DNA of 64,000 bases from Candidatus Gastranaerophilales bacterium. GTDB lineage: Bacteria > Cyanobacteriota > Vampirovibrionia > Gastranaerophilales > Gastranaerophilaceae. The notes beneath the pieces are model-generated. The model ran no database searches. It was not told the DNA's origin and was given only the letters and a program-made list of their open reading frames with translations. The position numbers and the translations under genes are program-made. Below are positions 1 through 8,785 of the stretch, piece after piece. Numbering within the stretch: the stretch's first letter is position 1; every line of letters starts with the position of its first letter. The stretch spans positions 41,103 through 105,102 of the forward strand of contig CALVBB010000005.1 in NCBI GenBank assembly GCA_944325705.1. Direction: 5' to 3'.

Positions 1-1
1 T

Positions 2-70
2 CTTGTGTACGTTAGACCTTACACAAGAAGCGACGGCACCGAAGTTAGAGGCTACTGGCGCTCCGCTTAA
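2..70 (+). CDS. C-terminal tail of a surface-type protein (partial, enters from the left)
   Basis: An open frame enters the window and stops at 68-70. Its last residues read VYVRPYTRSDGTEVRGYWRS. The same motif (VYVRSYTRDDGTKVRAYYRS) occurs in the N-terminal modules of the effector-like genes at 16.2 kb and 17.7 kb, so this is the tail of a member of the same protein family. A strong hairpin follows at 97-122. Function cannot be told from 22 residues. Confidence 0.5.
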   Translation, partial: LVYVRPYTRSDGTEVRGYWRSA

Positions 71-96
71 ACAGACGATAAATCCGCGGCTTTAAT

Positions 97-126
97 CAGG
101 TCGGGGCTTTTGCCCCGATCTGTTAT
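97..126 (+). terminator. Rho-independent terminator
   Basis: An 11-bp stem (CAGGTCGGGGC with GCCCCGATCTG, one G-T pair) closes a TTTT loop and is followed by a T-rich stretch. It lies 27 bases after the stop of the partial gene at the window start. Confidence 0.7.
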
Positions 127-178
127 CTGTTTGAAAAGTTAACACGCAAAATTTTTTATTCAGAACTTTTATAAGAAT

Positions 179-997
179 ATGTCTGAAAATATAACATTTA
201 TTAACAAAATTCTTCCGCGTGCAGCATTACCTTTTAGACGGATAAAAGGGAGTGTTTCTGCCAGAAAACACTTAGCAGATAAATACAGCCTGAAATTTTA
301 CAGAGAATTAAACAGCCGCTGCAAAAATAATACTTGCAGTGTTAAAGATTTTAAAAAAGCTTTAAACAAAACTCTCTACCCTGATCGTATAAAATACTGT
401 ATATCAAGAGAAATAAACGAAGATAATGACGGCAGCTTTTATATAACAAGAAAATTTAATGCGGGGCAAAACGGAAGTTATACCGTTAATGTAAAAGGGT
501 ATCGTATTCTCTTGCCGCTAAACAGCAAAAGAGATACCATTCTGGATAAATTAACAGCTTTTCACGAAGCAAGACATCTTTTTGATTATATTTGTAACCC
601 GAAACATAGTATTTTACGCAAACATAATCTGACAAATACTCCGGAATACAACGGTATCATTAATTATATATCTAATCTATTTCTGGGTGATATTTACAAA
701 CCCTTAAAAATGAAAAATATTAAAACGGATACAGAAACTTTAATAAAAAACCTTCCGGATGATATGGCTATAGGATTTTTACAGATTATCAGATACAGAC
801 TCCAATCAGAAATAAACGCATATAGAGATGAACTCCGGTTTTTGTTAAAAGACGGCAAATTAAAATCCGGATTTGAATTAAGCATTGACATGTATAAATA
901 TTTCAAATTCAAATCGAAATTAAAATTTGTAGAAAATCTGCTAAAAAATATTATCAGAAAAGAAAGAGAGTCATTAAAAAAAAGATTACCATACTAA
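179..997 (+). CDS. Hypothetical protein with HExxH motif (possible zinc metallopeptidase)
   Basis: 272-residue protein of unknown family. The only recognisable feature is FHEARHLFDYICNP near residue 127-140: HEARH fits the HExxH zinc-binding helix of gluzincin/ImmA-type peptidases, and the aromatic/cysteine-containing stretch after it could carry a third ligand. The rest is lysine-rich, with no signal peptide and no clear membrane segment, so it is either cytoplasmic or exported by another route. There is no good Shine-Dalgarno before the ATG at 179. It stands alone between two terminator-like hairpins, just downstream of a gene of the effector-type family, so a toxin-like peptidase is conceivable but unproven. 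Confidence 0.6.
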   Translation: MSENITFINKILPRAALPFRRIKGSVSARKHLADKYSLKFYRELNSRCKNNTCSVKDFKKALNKTLYPDRIKYCISREINEDNDGSFYITRKFNAGQNGSYTVNVKGYRILLPLNSKRDTILDKLTAFHEARHLFDYICNPKHSILRKHNLTNTPEYNGIINYISNLFLGDIYKPLKMKNIKTDTETLIKNLPDDMAIGFLQIIRYRLQSEINAYRDELRFLLKDGKLKSGFELSIDMYKYFKFKSKLKFVENLLKNIIRKERESLKKRLPY

Positions 998-1034
998 TAT
1001 CCGGACAGACATAAATACATAGATATACATAATA

Positions 1035-1070
1035 AATAAGACAGGATAGAATAACCTATCCTGTCTTATT
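1035..1070. terminator. Perfect 14-bp hairpin, probable terminator
   Basis: AATAAGACAGGATA and TATCCTGTCTTATT form a perfect 14-bp stem with an 8-base loop. It lies 38 bases after the stop of the HExxH gene. It has A/T arms on both sides, so it could act in either direction. Confidence 0.6.
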
Positions 1071-1086
1071 TACCCTGGATGCGATT
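1066..1086. repeat. Duplicate of the tRNA-Arg 3' end (att-like direct repeat)
   Basis: The 21 bases at 1066-1086 (TTATTTACCCTGGATGCGAT plus T) recur exactly at 1249-1269, where they are the 3' acceptor and T-arm end of tRNA-Arg. The two copies are 183 bp apart. Short copies of tRNA 3' ends are typical attachment-site scars of integrated elements. The enclosed DNA has no gene, so any element would be gone. Confidence 0.6.
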
Positions 1087-1221
1087 GTCTTGGTCGCTCG
1101 CGTTTAACGGGTCTTCGGACTTTCTTTTCAGAAGCTGTGCTTCTTCCAAAGAAAGCTCCTCCGCCCTCAGCTCGCTCCCGCTCAAACGCAAAAAGCATTC
1201 TCATCGCTATTCAATGTAAAT

Positions 1222-1250
1222 AAAAAGGACGAGATTAACCCGTCCTTTTT
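1222..1250 (-). terminator. Terminator of tRNA-Arg
   Basis: AAAAAGGACG and CGTCCTTTTT form a 10-bp stem with a 9-base loop, immediately downstream of the tRNA on the minus strand. Read in that direction the stem ends in a T run. Confidence 0.75.
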
Positions 1251-1253
1251 ATT

Positions 1254-1327
<74 letters not shown>

Positions 1328-1441
1328 CTGGATCCAGAGGAACTTTCCAGACGTTTGGTTTCTGTGGGGTATCTGTATTCATTCCTCATAGTTTTTATCT
1401 TAGCATAAACATTTTTTCGTGCAAGTCGTTTTTATAGAGAC

Positions 1442-1464
1442 TTATATAAGTAAATTTCACTAAA
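1442..1464. repeat. Solo end of an ATATA...CACTAAA inverted-repeat element
   Basis: The segment TTATATAAGTAAATTTCAC then TAAA resembles the terminal inverted repeats of the MITE-like elements at 2484-2622 and 35168-35333 (ATATACAAGTTTCCACTAAA type). No second end is visible nearby, so this looks like a degraded copy. The rest of the 1328-1602 gap shows no gene. Confidence 0.35.
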
Positions 1465-1602
1465 TAGGTTAAAATTGTTAAAATCGTTTAACTATCATCA
1501 TTTTTATCCTTAGAATTACAATTGCAACGTGCAGTTTTTCAGAAGGAGAGTGTAATAACAGAAAATGCACGCCGATAAAAGATTATAATAGATTAGGTGC
1601 TG

Positions 1603-2409
1603 TTAATCAATCATTGCAATTGGATAAACAGATTTTAAGTCTTTCACAATATTTAAATCTAATTCTGCATATAAGACACATTGCTCATTATCTGCCTTAG
1701 ATATAATTTCTCCTGCTGGTGAACAGATTATTGAAGTTCCGATGGCACCGATTTTATCATTTATTAAACCTGTTTGATTGCAGGAAACTGTATAGACCAT
1801 ATTATCGTATGCTCTTATTCTGTTTAATGCCGTCCATATTTCCTGTTCTTTTTTGAATGAATTTTTATAACTTTCAGCCGAAATAACCCACGCAGTCGGA
1901 AGAACTATAATTTCAGTCTCCATTTGTGCAAGTTTTTTATAATGCAGAGGATATCGTATATCATAACATATTCCGATACCGGCTCTTCCAAAATCAAAGT
2001 CGACCGTCACAAATTCATCTCCCGGAGTAATTCTCTCGCCTTCTGTTCCTCCAAGATAATTAAATAAATGTATTTTGCGGTATTTAGCAATAATTTTACC
2101 CTGCCTGTTGATTATAAAAGCAGTATTATAAAGTTTGTCGTTTTGCGCTTCAATTACAGAACCTGCAATAATATTTGTATTATATTTTTTTGCAATTTCT
2201 TGCATTTTTAAAATTGTATCTCCGCCGTTTTTATCCTCCGGTTCATTCACAAAAATTTTATGGTCAATTCCTGTAGAGAAAAATTCAGGCATTACGACCA
2301 AATCAATAGTTTTACGGCAATTTTCTTTTATAAATTGTTCAATAATATTTATATTAGCCTTTTTATCACCAATAACAGGTTTTGTTTGAATACATAAAAC
2401 TCCTATCAT
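1603..2409 (-). CDS. Carbon-nitrogen hydrolase (nitrilase/omega-amidase family)
   Basis: 268 residues, the usual size for a single-domain nitrilase-superfamily amidase. All three catalytic residues are visible: Glu42 in VVMPEFF, Lys112 in YRKIHLF and the nucleophile Cys148 in GIGICYDIRYP. The family hydrolyses amide bonds of small molecules; the closest known types are omega-amidase/YafV (ketoglutaramate or ketosuccinamate repair) and related amidases, but the substrate cannot be read from sequence. The protein is soluble with no signal peptide. The start is an ATG preceded by an AGGAAAT Shine-Dalgarno. It is transcribed alone, away from the glycosyltransferases upstream. Confidence 0.88.
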   Translation of the reverse strand: MIGVLCIQTKPVIGDKKANINIIEQFIKENCRKTIDLVVMPEFFSTGIDHKIFVNEPEDKNGGDTILKMQEIAKKYNTNIIAGSVIEAQNDKLYNTAFIINRQGKIIAKYRKIHLFNYLGGTEGERITPGDEFVTVDFDFGRAGIGICYDIRYPLHYKKLAQMETEIIVLPTAWVISAESYKNSFKKEQEIWTALNRIRAYDNMVYTVSCNQTGLINDKIGAIGTSIICSPAGEIISKADNEQCVLYAELDLNIVKDLKSVYPIAMID

Positions 2410-2483
2410 ATTTCCTCTATCCTCTCTTAGTCTTTTTATTTACGCACTATGGATCTTGTTTGTCAATTCCTATTTTATGGGAC

Positions 2484-2622
2484 TTATATAGCAAATTCCA
2501 CTAAAAATGGCTAAAATTATCACCCCTGAAATAAATTCAGCATGACCAAAAATTTTGGATTCGCTTTGTCAAACAAGTTCTGCATGACAGTATTACGCTT
2601 ATTTAGTGGAAACTTGTATATT
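2484..2622. repeat. MITE-like palindromic element, copy A
   Basis: Terminal inverted repeats ATATAGCAAATTCCACTAAA (left) and the reverse complement of TTTAGTGGAAACTTGTATAT (right) bound about 139 bp. The interior carries TTCAGCATGAC and TATTACGC, both also present inside the element at 35168-35333. There is no coding capacity. It lies between the nitrilase and glycosyltransferase genes. Confidence 0.55.
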
Positions 2623-2640
2623 ATTTCCTTAAATACCTGC

Positions 2641-3558
2641 TTACGACCGCTCTGCCAAAATTTCTGCAGCTTTTGCAGCCTTCTTACCGTGAATTTTCAG
2701 TACAGGTATCAAACCAAACAGTGTATATTTTGTTGTATTCGGGTAGTAATGAAATATTTTTAAAATATTTAAACCGCAGAACTTTATCCTCTCCCGTCTG
2801 ACAAGTTTCAGACCGTTCAGTATACAGGTAAGATTTTTTTCTTCCACAAATTCTATCATCTCTTTCTCAGACTGTCTTGCGTCTTCTTCATGTTTCGGGG
2901 ATTTTGTGGAAACAATGGAAAACGGATTACGCCTGTAATAATAAGCACATTCCGGAACTGTTACCAGCCCGTTAAGATAATAAACAGCTTTTATCGACCA
3001 GCAAATATCCTCGTACAATCTTCCGTCAGGAAACAGTAAATCAAGCGCAATAAGGCTTTCGCGCTTATAAATCTTGTTCCAGACATAGTTATACTTTGGA
3101 ATTTTGGCAGCTTTCAATTTTTCAATACTATCAGTAATTAATTCTTCTTTTTCAAACTTTACCTTATATTTAACAGCCCTGTTGCCGCAGCGAATAATAT
3201 TTCCCGAGGCAATTTCCGCATCATATTTTTTTGCAGCGGTATAAAGTTTTTCATAAAAATTTAAATCAACCCAATCGTCAGAATCCACATACCCTACAAA
3301 TTCTCCGGATGCGACTTTCAAACCGTCATTACGGGCAGCAGAAAGTCCTGCATTTTGCTTATCTATAATTTTTATCCTGCTGTCTTTCTGTGCGTAACAT
3401 TTCAATATTTCTGGTGAACTGTCTTTTGAGCCGTCGTTTATGCAGATTATTTCAATATCTTTGAGCGTTTGCTTGACGAGTGTATCAAGACAATTTGCAA
3501 GATATTTTTCCACATTATACACAGGAACTATAATTGATACCTTAGGATTTGCAGACAT
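2641..3558 (-). CDS. Family 2 glycosyltransferase
   Basis: 305 residues. The GT-A fold signature is complete: the N-terminal KVSIIVPVYNVEKYL, the nucleotide-sugar contact region EIICINDGSKDSS, the AGLSAARNDGL stretch and the metal-binding DxD-type YVDSDDWVD near residue 95. Such enzymes move a sugar from a UDP/GDP/TDP donor to surface polysaccharide or glycolipid precursors on the cytoplasmic face. No membrane helices follow the catalytic domain. It lies 6 bases behind a paralogous glycosyltransferase on the same strand, so the two form one operon. Donor and acceptor are unknown. Confidence 0.9.
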   Translation of the reverse strand: MSANPKVSIIVPVYNVEKYLANCLDTLVKQTLKDIEIICINDGSKDSSPEILKCYAQKDSRIKIIDKQNAGLSAARNDGLKVASGEFVGYVDSDDWVDLNFYEKLYTAAKKYDAEIASGNIIRCGNRAVKYKVKFEKEELITDSIEKLKAAKIPKYNYVWNKIYKRESLIALDLLFPDGRLYEDICWSIKAVYYLNGLVTVPECAYYYRRNPFSIVSTKSPKHEEDARQSEKEMIEFVEEKNLTCILNGLKLVRRERIKFCGLNILKIFHYYPNTTKYTLFGLIPVLKIHGKKAAKAAEILAERS

Positions 3559-3564
3559 TCAAAA

Positions 3565-4545
3565 TCAGCCTTTCTTTATTTTTCGTTTTGTTCTGGCAAT
3601 AAAAGTTTTAATTTTTAAACTCAGATAATTATCACGTCTATCAACATCAAGATATTTCCACCATCCGTCAGGATAAGTTGTATCAAGATGCTGTTTTAAT
3701 TCCATAAGTTTGTTATAATACTCGGATTTAAAATCATCACCGCATTTTCCGTACCACGAAAGAGCCTTTGAAAAATATCTGTCAGCAGCCAGGAAATAAA
3801 ATTTTTTCGTCAGATTGAGTTTTTTTAGCAAATCTTCTGCTGCATAGAAATTCAAAATAGGCGAAACAGAAGTTTTTCTGGTATCGGAAGTTATAGCTCC
3901 GGCGCGGTTTTTAACGTAATAGTAAAAATTTTCATCCAGAATATAAACACTTTTTGCAGTGAGCATGGTATGCAGATAAAAGAGCTGATCTTCACCGTCT
4001 TTTATTTCCTGAAATCTTATATTGTTATCTTCAACAAACTTTCTGCGGTAAAGCTTGCACCACGCTGTAGGCGGAAATGCAAACAGATTATTTTCATAAT
4101 CTTTCAGCGACAAAATTCTTTCCTTGAATTTTGCAGGAATTTTATTCACGCTGTACATACCCTTTGAAACACTTTTTCCTTTAACGGAATATGCTCCGAA
4201 AATTACGACGTCCGCTCCTGTTTCAGTAATTTTATTAAGAGTTTTTTCAACAAGAGTTTTTTCAATCCAGTCATCCGAATCCACAAACAGGAGATATTCA
4301 CCGGCGGCGGAAACCATCCCGACATGACGGGCAGAAAACAGACCGCCGTTAGGTTTGGTAATCATCTTAATCCTGCTGTCACGGTTTGAATATTCACTCA
4401 AAATCTGTGCTGAATTATCAGTCGAGCCATCGTTAACACAGATAATTTCAATATCTGAACAGGTTTGAGCTATAACACTGTCCAGACATTTTGAAAGGTA
4501 CTTATCAACATTATAGACCGGAATAATTACCGAAACTTTTGCCAT
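3565..4545 (-). CDS. Family 2 glycosyltransferase
   Basis: 326 residues, paralog of the next gene. It starts MAKVSVIIPVYNVDKYLSKCLD, has NDGSTDNS in the nucleotide-binding loop, NGGLFSARHVGM, and DxD-type LFVDSDDWIE near residue 92. The C-terminal half is diverged and probably sets acceptor choice. It is the first gene of a two-gene operon. A TATACAAT-like -10 lies close before the ATG and there is no clear Shine-Dalgarno. It likely acts in surface glycan assembly; no other glycan genes are next to it. Confidence 0.9.
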   Translation of the reverse strand: MAKVSVIIPVYNVDKYLSKCLDSVIAQTCSDIEIICVNDGSTDNSAQILSEYSNRDSRIKMITKPNGGLFSARHVGMVSAAGEYLLFVDSDDWIEKTLVEKTLNKITETGADVVIFGAYSVKGKSVSKGMYSVNKIPAKFKERILSLKDYENNLFAFPPTAWCKLYRRKFVEDNNIRFQEIKDGEDQLFYLHTMLTAKSVYILDENFYYYVKNRAGAITSDTRKTSVSPILNFYAAEDLLKKLNLTKKFYFLAADRYFSKALSWYGKCGDDFKSEYYNKLMELKQHLDTTYPDGWWKYLDVDRRDNYLSLKIKTFIARTKRKIKKG

Positions 4546-4579
4546 AACAAGTTAATTGTATAATCAGATTAAATTAAAG

Positions 4580-4921
4580 TCAATAAATTGTAATGTTTTT
4601 AGATTTTCTGTTATATTTTACCGTCATTAATAAATTGTAGAAAACTTTTGTCAGAAGTTCATCTTTCGTCATCGCATCAGTCAGTTCGTCAATCATCTGC
4701 GCATTTGAAAGGGTTTCAAAATAATAAAACTCCCACACTCCTACCTGTAAAACTTCGGAAAGTTTCTGCAGGGTTTCAATTGACGGTGAAAACTTACCTG
4801 TTTCAATATAACTCAAACTCGGCGGTTCAATTCCGACAAGTTCCGCAAGCTGTTCCTGTGTCAGCCCTTTCGACTTCCTTATAGACTTTATCCTGCTTCC
4901 TAACTCTTTTTTAATATCCAT
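4580..4921 (-). CDS. XRE-family transcriptional regulator
   Basis: 113 residues with an N-terminal Cro/C1-type helix-turn-helix at about residues 8-62 (RIKSIRKSKGLTQEQLAELV, then PPSLSYIETGKFSPS). The C-terminal ~45 residues are helical and of unknown role. The gene has a GGGAG Shine-Dalgarno. It is divergent from the prepilin gene at 5057, with a shared AT-rich promoter region of 135 bp containing ATAAAGTTT and its inverse AAACTTTAT, a possible operator pair. It may regulate itself and the pilin gene; this is inference. Confidence 0.87.
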   Translation of the reverse strand: MDIKKELGSRIKSIRKSKGLTQEQLAELVGIEPPSLSYIETGKFSPSIETLQKLSEVLQVGVWEFYYFETLSNAQMIDELTDAMTKDELLTKVFYNLLMTVKYNRKSKNITIY

Positions 4922-5056
4922 TACACTGCTCCCGTAATTTATTATTTGATAAATTTAAAGAGCTAAACATAAAGTTTTTATTTAAAATTATATTGTTTTT
5001 TAAAGTAATACATGATATTATATAAATAGAAACTTTATATTTATGGAGGATATTTA
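4922..5056. promoter_or_regulatory. Divergent promoter region, XRE gene / prepilin gene
   Basis: This AT-rich stretch contains ATAAAGTTT near 4970 and AAACTTTAT near 5030, an inverted pair about 60 bp apart, and a -10-like TATTATATAAAT near 5015. The run ATATTATATAAATA..A.ACTTTA also occurs before the glucokinase gene near 26330. Confidence 0.45.
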
Positions 5057-5806
5057 ATGTTAAAAATTAAATCTTTTGGGTTTACATTAGCTGAAGTGCT
5101 GATAACGCTTGGAATTATCGGAGTTGTAGCAGCAATGACACTTCCGGCAGTTATAAACAATACTAAAAATAAAGAACTCGAAACCGCGTTTAAAAAATCA
5201 TATTCCCAACTCGGACAGGCAATACAGAGCATATTTCTGCGGGAATACGGCGGAGCCGGAATTAGTATAGGAAGTACCGGTACAGGTACATCCAGTGCTG
5301 CTTATACGGACTTTGTCAATTATATGCAGAAGCAGTACAAACAAGCCTCCATCTGTATTGATGGTCAGAAAAATTGCTCACTTGCTATTTTTCCGCTGGA
5401 AACTTATTCAGGAACAGAAGGAAGCAACTTTATAACTAAAAACTACAAAACATATAATTCCAAAACAGCAAATGCCGGAGGTTATTGTAATGACGGGATT
5501 ATGGCAATAACAGATGGAAGCTTTATTTTCTTTGATGTAAGCAACGCAGAACAGGAAACAGCCGGAAAATTATTGTTTTGTATTGATGTAAACGGCTGGA
5601 AAAAAAGACCGAATAGGTTTGGACATGATTTTTTTATGTTTGAAATGGAGCAGAACACAGGCAAACTTTTGCCTATGGGACTTGAAAATACAGCATTTCC
5701 CGAAGATAAGTACTGTTCACTGACATCCTCTGCTGCACAAAACGGTCTCGGCTGTACCACAAAGGCTTTGAGCAATCCTGATTACTTCAAAAACCTGCCT
5801 AAATAA
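5057..5806 (+). CDS. Type IV prepilin-like protein (pseudopilin)
   Basis: 249 residues. It has a class III (prepilin peptidase) signal: short basic leader MLKIKSFG, cleavage before FTLAEVLITLGIIGV with Glu at mature position 5, then a hydrophobic assembly helix. The remainder is a globular, cysteine-containing extracytoplasmic domain. The C-terminal third (GHDFF...LPMG...DYFKNLPK) is shared with the prepilin at 40450, so this is a multi-copy family. Shine-Dalgarno GGAGG precedes the ATG. No pilus assembly genes are adjacent. The role could be type IV pilus or type II-like secretion; the exact filament cannot be told. Confidence 0.88.
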   Translation: MLKIKSFGFTLAEVLITLGIIGVVAAMTLPAVINNTKNKELETAFKKSYSQLGQAIQSIFLREYGGAGISIGSTGTGTSSAAYTDFVNYMQKQYKQASICIDGQKNCSLAIFPLETYSGTEGSNFITKNYKTYNSKTANAGGYCNDGIMAITDGSFIFFDVSNAEQETAGKLLFCIDVNGWKKRPNRFGHDFFMFEMEQNTGKLLPMGLENTAFPEDKYCSLTSSAAQNGLGCTTKALSNPDYFKNLPK

Positions 5807-5882
5807 AATTTTCTTTGCATAAAGTCTTTGTTTAATATAAAATTTTATCAGATATATTAAACGAAAGAGGAATTAGAAAATT

Positions 5883-8537
5883 ATGCTAACCGGAAATGAA
5901 ATAAGAAAATTGTATTTAGACTATTTTAAGGATAAACACCAGCACACAGTTGTTGAAAGTTCAAGCCTTGTGCCTGACAATCCGACCGTACTTTTGACAA
6001 CAGCGGGAATGCTGCAGTTTTTGCCGATATTTTTAGGAATACAGAAATGTCCTTACGACCCTGCGCGTGCAACTTCATGCCAGAAATGCGCAAGAGCGGG
6101 CGGTAAAGATTCCGATATTGAAAACGTCGGCAGAACACCGCGCCATCATACTTTCTTTGAAATGTTAGGGAATTTCTCTTTCGGTGATTATTATAAAAAA
6201 GAAATTATTCCGTGGGCGTGGGAATTTGTGACAGAAGTTCTAAAACTCGACAAAGACCGCCTGTGGATAACTATTTTTGAAACAGACGACGAAGCTTACG
6301 AAATATGGAGAAGCGTCGGCGTTCCGGCAGAAAGAATTAAAAGAAAAGGCAAAAAAGATAACTTCTGGGGACCTCCGGGTGCATCAGGCTCTTGCGGCCC
6401 TTGCTCCGAAATCCACTACGACCTCGGAGAACAATATAAGTGCGACGACCCTCGCGGATGCGGTATAGATACCTGCGAATGTGACAGATGGGTTGAGATT
6501 TGGAACCTTGTATTCACAGAACTTTATCAGGATGAAGAAGGCAACCAGTCACCGCTCGACAGCAAAAACGTTGATACCGGTATGGGGCTTGAACGTATTA
6601 CAATGGTATGTCAGGGCGTTGCCTCAACTTTTGAAACCGACCTTTTAAAACCTATTCTGGACAAAGTTTCAGAGATGAGCGGCGTTTTATATTCAAAAAC
6701 CCCTCACCCTAACCCTCTCCCGCAAGGGGCGAGGGAAGGCAGCGAAAAAACGGACATTTCGCTGAGAATTATCACAGACCACGCAAGATGCGTCACCTTC
6801 CTCATTTCAGACGGTGTAATCCCGGGTAACGAAGGCAGAAGTTATGTTTTAAGAATGATTTTACGCCGTGCACTCCGCCACGGTAAAATCCTCGGTATGG
6901 ACTTGCCGTTCCTCTATAAACTCGTTGACGTTGTTATTGAAAATTACGGCGAAGCTTATCCTGATTTGGTTAAGAACAGACAAAAAATTATCGACACAAT
7001 CAAAAAAGAAGAAGAAAGATTTGCCAAAACCCTCGACAGAGGCTACAAACTTCTCGATGAATTTATCGCAGAGAAAAAAGATATTGACGGTGAGAGTGCA
7101 TTCAAACTCTACGACACCTACGGCTTCCCGCTTGAACTTACCAAAGAAATCGCAGCGGAAAACGGGTTGAACGTTGATGAAGAAGGCTATAAAACCGCAA
7201 TGCAGGAACAGAAAGACCGCGCAAAAGCCGCAACCGCAAAAATAAGCGTCACCGGCGATATGAAATACGCAAAGCTTGAAGACGAAGTCGGCTCAACAGA
7301 ATTCGTGGGCTACGAAGAAAGTGAATGCGACGCAAAAATCTTAGCGACAATCGAAGGCGACGGATATGTTGATATTGTTCTCGACAAAACACCTTTCTAC
7401 GCTGAATGCGGCGGTCAGGTCGGCGACAGCGGATATATTGAAAACGATAACCTGAAAGCTGAGGTTCTCACAACTTTCAAAGTTAATAAACTTTTCGTAC
7501 ACCGCTCAAAAGTTATTAACGGAGAAATCACAATCGGCGAAACAGTCAAAGCAAAAATTGATGTTCCGCGCCGTGAAGAAATCAGGCTTCACCACACATC
7601 AGCGCACCTTTTGCAATCAGCATTGAGAAAAGTTCTCGGAGAAGAAGTTCATCAGGCAGGGTCGCAGGTGGAACCTGACAGAATGCGTTTTGACTTCACA
7701 TTCTCTCGCGCAATGACTGTGGATGAAATCTTTAAAGTTGAAGAAATTATGAACAACTGGGTTGCAAAGGGTTTGAACGTTCACACAGATGTTATGGATA
7801 TTGAACAGGCAAAACTCACGGGTGCAACTGCGCTGTTCGGCGAAAAATACGACGATGTGGTAAGGGTTGTCTCAATCGGCAACGAAACCTGTATTTCAAA
7901 AGAATTCTGTGCAGGTACTCATGCAAGAAATACCCGCGACTTAAGACTTGTAAAAATTGTCACAGAAGGCGCAATCGCCGCAGGTACAAGACGTATTGAA
8001 CTTGTCGTTTCCAAAGCCGCATTTGAATTTATGAATGCAAAAGTCAGAGAAATGGATAAGCTTTCTCTTATATTCAAAACCCACTTTGACGGCGTTGTTG
8101 AACGTGTGGAAAAACTTCAGGAAGAAAATAAAGAACTCCAGAAAGAACTTGCACACGTAAAAGAAGAAAACGCGCGCGCAAAATTTGCGTCATTCTTATC
8201 AAAAGCGCAAGAAATTGAAGGCGGCAAACTCTTTATCACAAAAGTTGAAGATGTTGACGGCAACGCACTCAAAACAGGTATTGAATTTGCCTCTCAGAAA
8301 CTCGGCGAAAGCATCATAGTTCTTGCAACAACAAGAACCGTTGCGGTGAAAGTTTCGGACAGTTTTGTGAAAAAAGGTGTAAATGCCGGTAAAATCGTCG
8401 GTGAAATTGCACGCTTTACAGGTGCAAACGGCGGCGGCCGTCCGAATTTTGCACAGGGCGGTATCAAAGACGCCTCTAAGCTCGACGAAATCCTTGCAAA
8501 AGTCGAAGACGATTTAAAAAATTATCAACTCGTTTAA
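5883..8537 (+). CDS. alaS: Alanyl-tRNA synthetase
   Basis: 884 residues, normal full length. It charges tRNA-Ala and edits mischarged Ser/Gly. The class II aminoacylation core is at the N-terminus (RATSCQKCARAGGK, GRTPRHHTFFEMLGNF), followed by the SDGVIPGNEGRSYVLRR-type linker. The editing domain has HHTSAH near residue 570 and CAGTH near 676, which together bind zinc. The C-terminal DHHA1-like domain has GGGRPNFAQGG near 850. An in-frame palindromic repeat adds residues 273-285 (TPHPNPLPQGARE). A Shine-Dalgarno (GAGGAATT) lies before the ATG. A terminator follows at 8564. Confidence 0.98.
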   Translation: MLTGNEIRKLYLDYFKDKHQHTVVESSSLVPDNPTVLLTTAGMLQFLPIFLGIQKCPYDPARATSCQKCARAGGKDSDIENVGRTPRHHTFFEMLGNFSFGDYYKKEIIPWAWEFVTEVLKLDKDRLWITIFETDDEAYEIWRSVGVPAERIKRKGKKDNFWGPPGASGSCGPCSEIHYDLGEQYKCDDPRGCGIDTCECDRWVEIWNLVFTELYQDEEGNQSPLDSKNVDTGMGLERITMVCQGVASTFETDLLKPILDKVSEMSGVLYSKTPHPNPLPQGAREGSEKTDISLRIITDHARCVTFLISDGVIPGNEGRSYVLRMILRRALRHGKILGMDLPFLYKLVDVVIENYGEAYPDLVKNRQKIIDTIKKEEERFAKTLDRGYKLLDEFIAEKKDIDGESAFKLYDTYGFPLELTKEIAAENGLNVDEEGYKTAMQEQKDRAKAATAKISVTGDMKYAKLEDEVGSTEFVGYEESECDAKILATIEGDGYVDIVLDKTPFYAECGGQVGDSGYIENDNLKAEVLTTFKVNKLFVHRSKVINGEITIGETVKAKIDVPRREEIRLHHTSAHLLQSALRKVLGEEVHQAGSQVEPDRMRFDFTFSRAMTVDEIFKVEEIMNNWVAKGLNVHTDVMDIEQAKLTGATALFGEKYDDVVRVVSIGNETCISKEFCAGTHARNTRDLRLVKIVTEGAIAAGTRRIELVVSKAAFEFMNAKVREMDKLSLIFKTHFDGVVERVEKLQEENKELQKELAHVKEENARAKFASFLSKAQEIEGGKLFITKVEDVDGNALKTGIEFASQKLGESIIVLATTRTVAVKVSDSFVKKGVNAGKIVGEIARFTGANGGGRPNFAQGGIKDASKLDEILAKVEDDLKNYQLV
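6700..6735 (+). repeat. REP-like palindrome inserted in frame in alaS
   Basis: CCCTCACCCTAACCCTCTCC followed by CGCAAGGGGCGAGGGA forms a hairpin (CCCTC..CCC with GGG..GAGGG). It has the form of an intergenic palindromic repeat but lies inside the alaS reading frame and is translated as TPHPNPLPQGARE, in the loop between the catalytic core and the DHARCVTFLISDG segment. A related CCCCCTCTCCC...GGGAGA sequence is intergenic near 28323-28342. Confidence 0.75.
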
Positions 8538-8563
8538 TGAAGATAAATTGAAAATATTACATA

Positions 8564-8609
8564 GACGGTCAAGCTGTTTGAAAGAAATTTCTTCCGCCTG
8601 ACCGTTTTC
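8564..8609 (+). terminator. Terminator after alaS
   Basis: ACGGTCA at 8564 pairs with TGACCGT at 8599, followed by TTTTCT. The interior holds a second small palindrome (GAAAGAAATTTCTTC). It lies 26 bases after the alaS stop. Confidence 0.65.
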
Positions 8610-8674
8610 TAATTTCAAAACAAGTTTAGAAAAGCAGTTCGGATTTAATAATCCGATAAAATCTTGATACAGTT

Positions 8675-8703
8675 TGTCATTCTGAACTTGTTTCAGAATC
8701 TAC
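8675..8703. repeat. Hairpin repeat (CTGAA..TTCAG family)
   Basis: TGTCATTCTGAACTTGTTTC then AGAATCT: arms ATTCTGAA and TTCAGAAT. The sister copy at 35219 reads ACCCTGAA/TTCAGGGT, with matching changes on both arms. The 8538-8968 gap holds this repeat, the alaS terminator and the palindrome at 8707, but no gene. Confidence 0.6.
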
Positions 8704-8706
8704 ATC

Positions 8707-8785
8707 AGGAAGAGTTGTATTGGTTTTCGAAACGATAGCGGGAGCAGGTCGGGAGCGTGTTGAGAAAATAAATACAACTCTTCCT
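8707..8785. repeat. Palindromic element with conserved core, copy 1
   Basis: Arms AGGAAGAGTTGTATT (8707-8721) and AATACAACTCTTCCT (8771-8785) are a perfect 15-bp inverted repeat. They enclose TTTTCGAAACGATAGCGGGA ... GTGTTGAGAAAA. The same core sits inside unrelated but also inverted arms at 28114-28176. This copy has an extra AGGTCGGGAGC, a partial duplication of the core. Confidence 0.65.
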
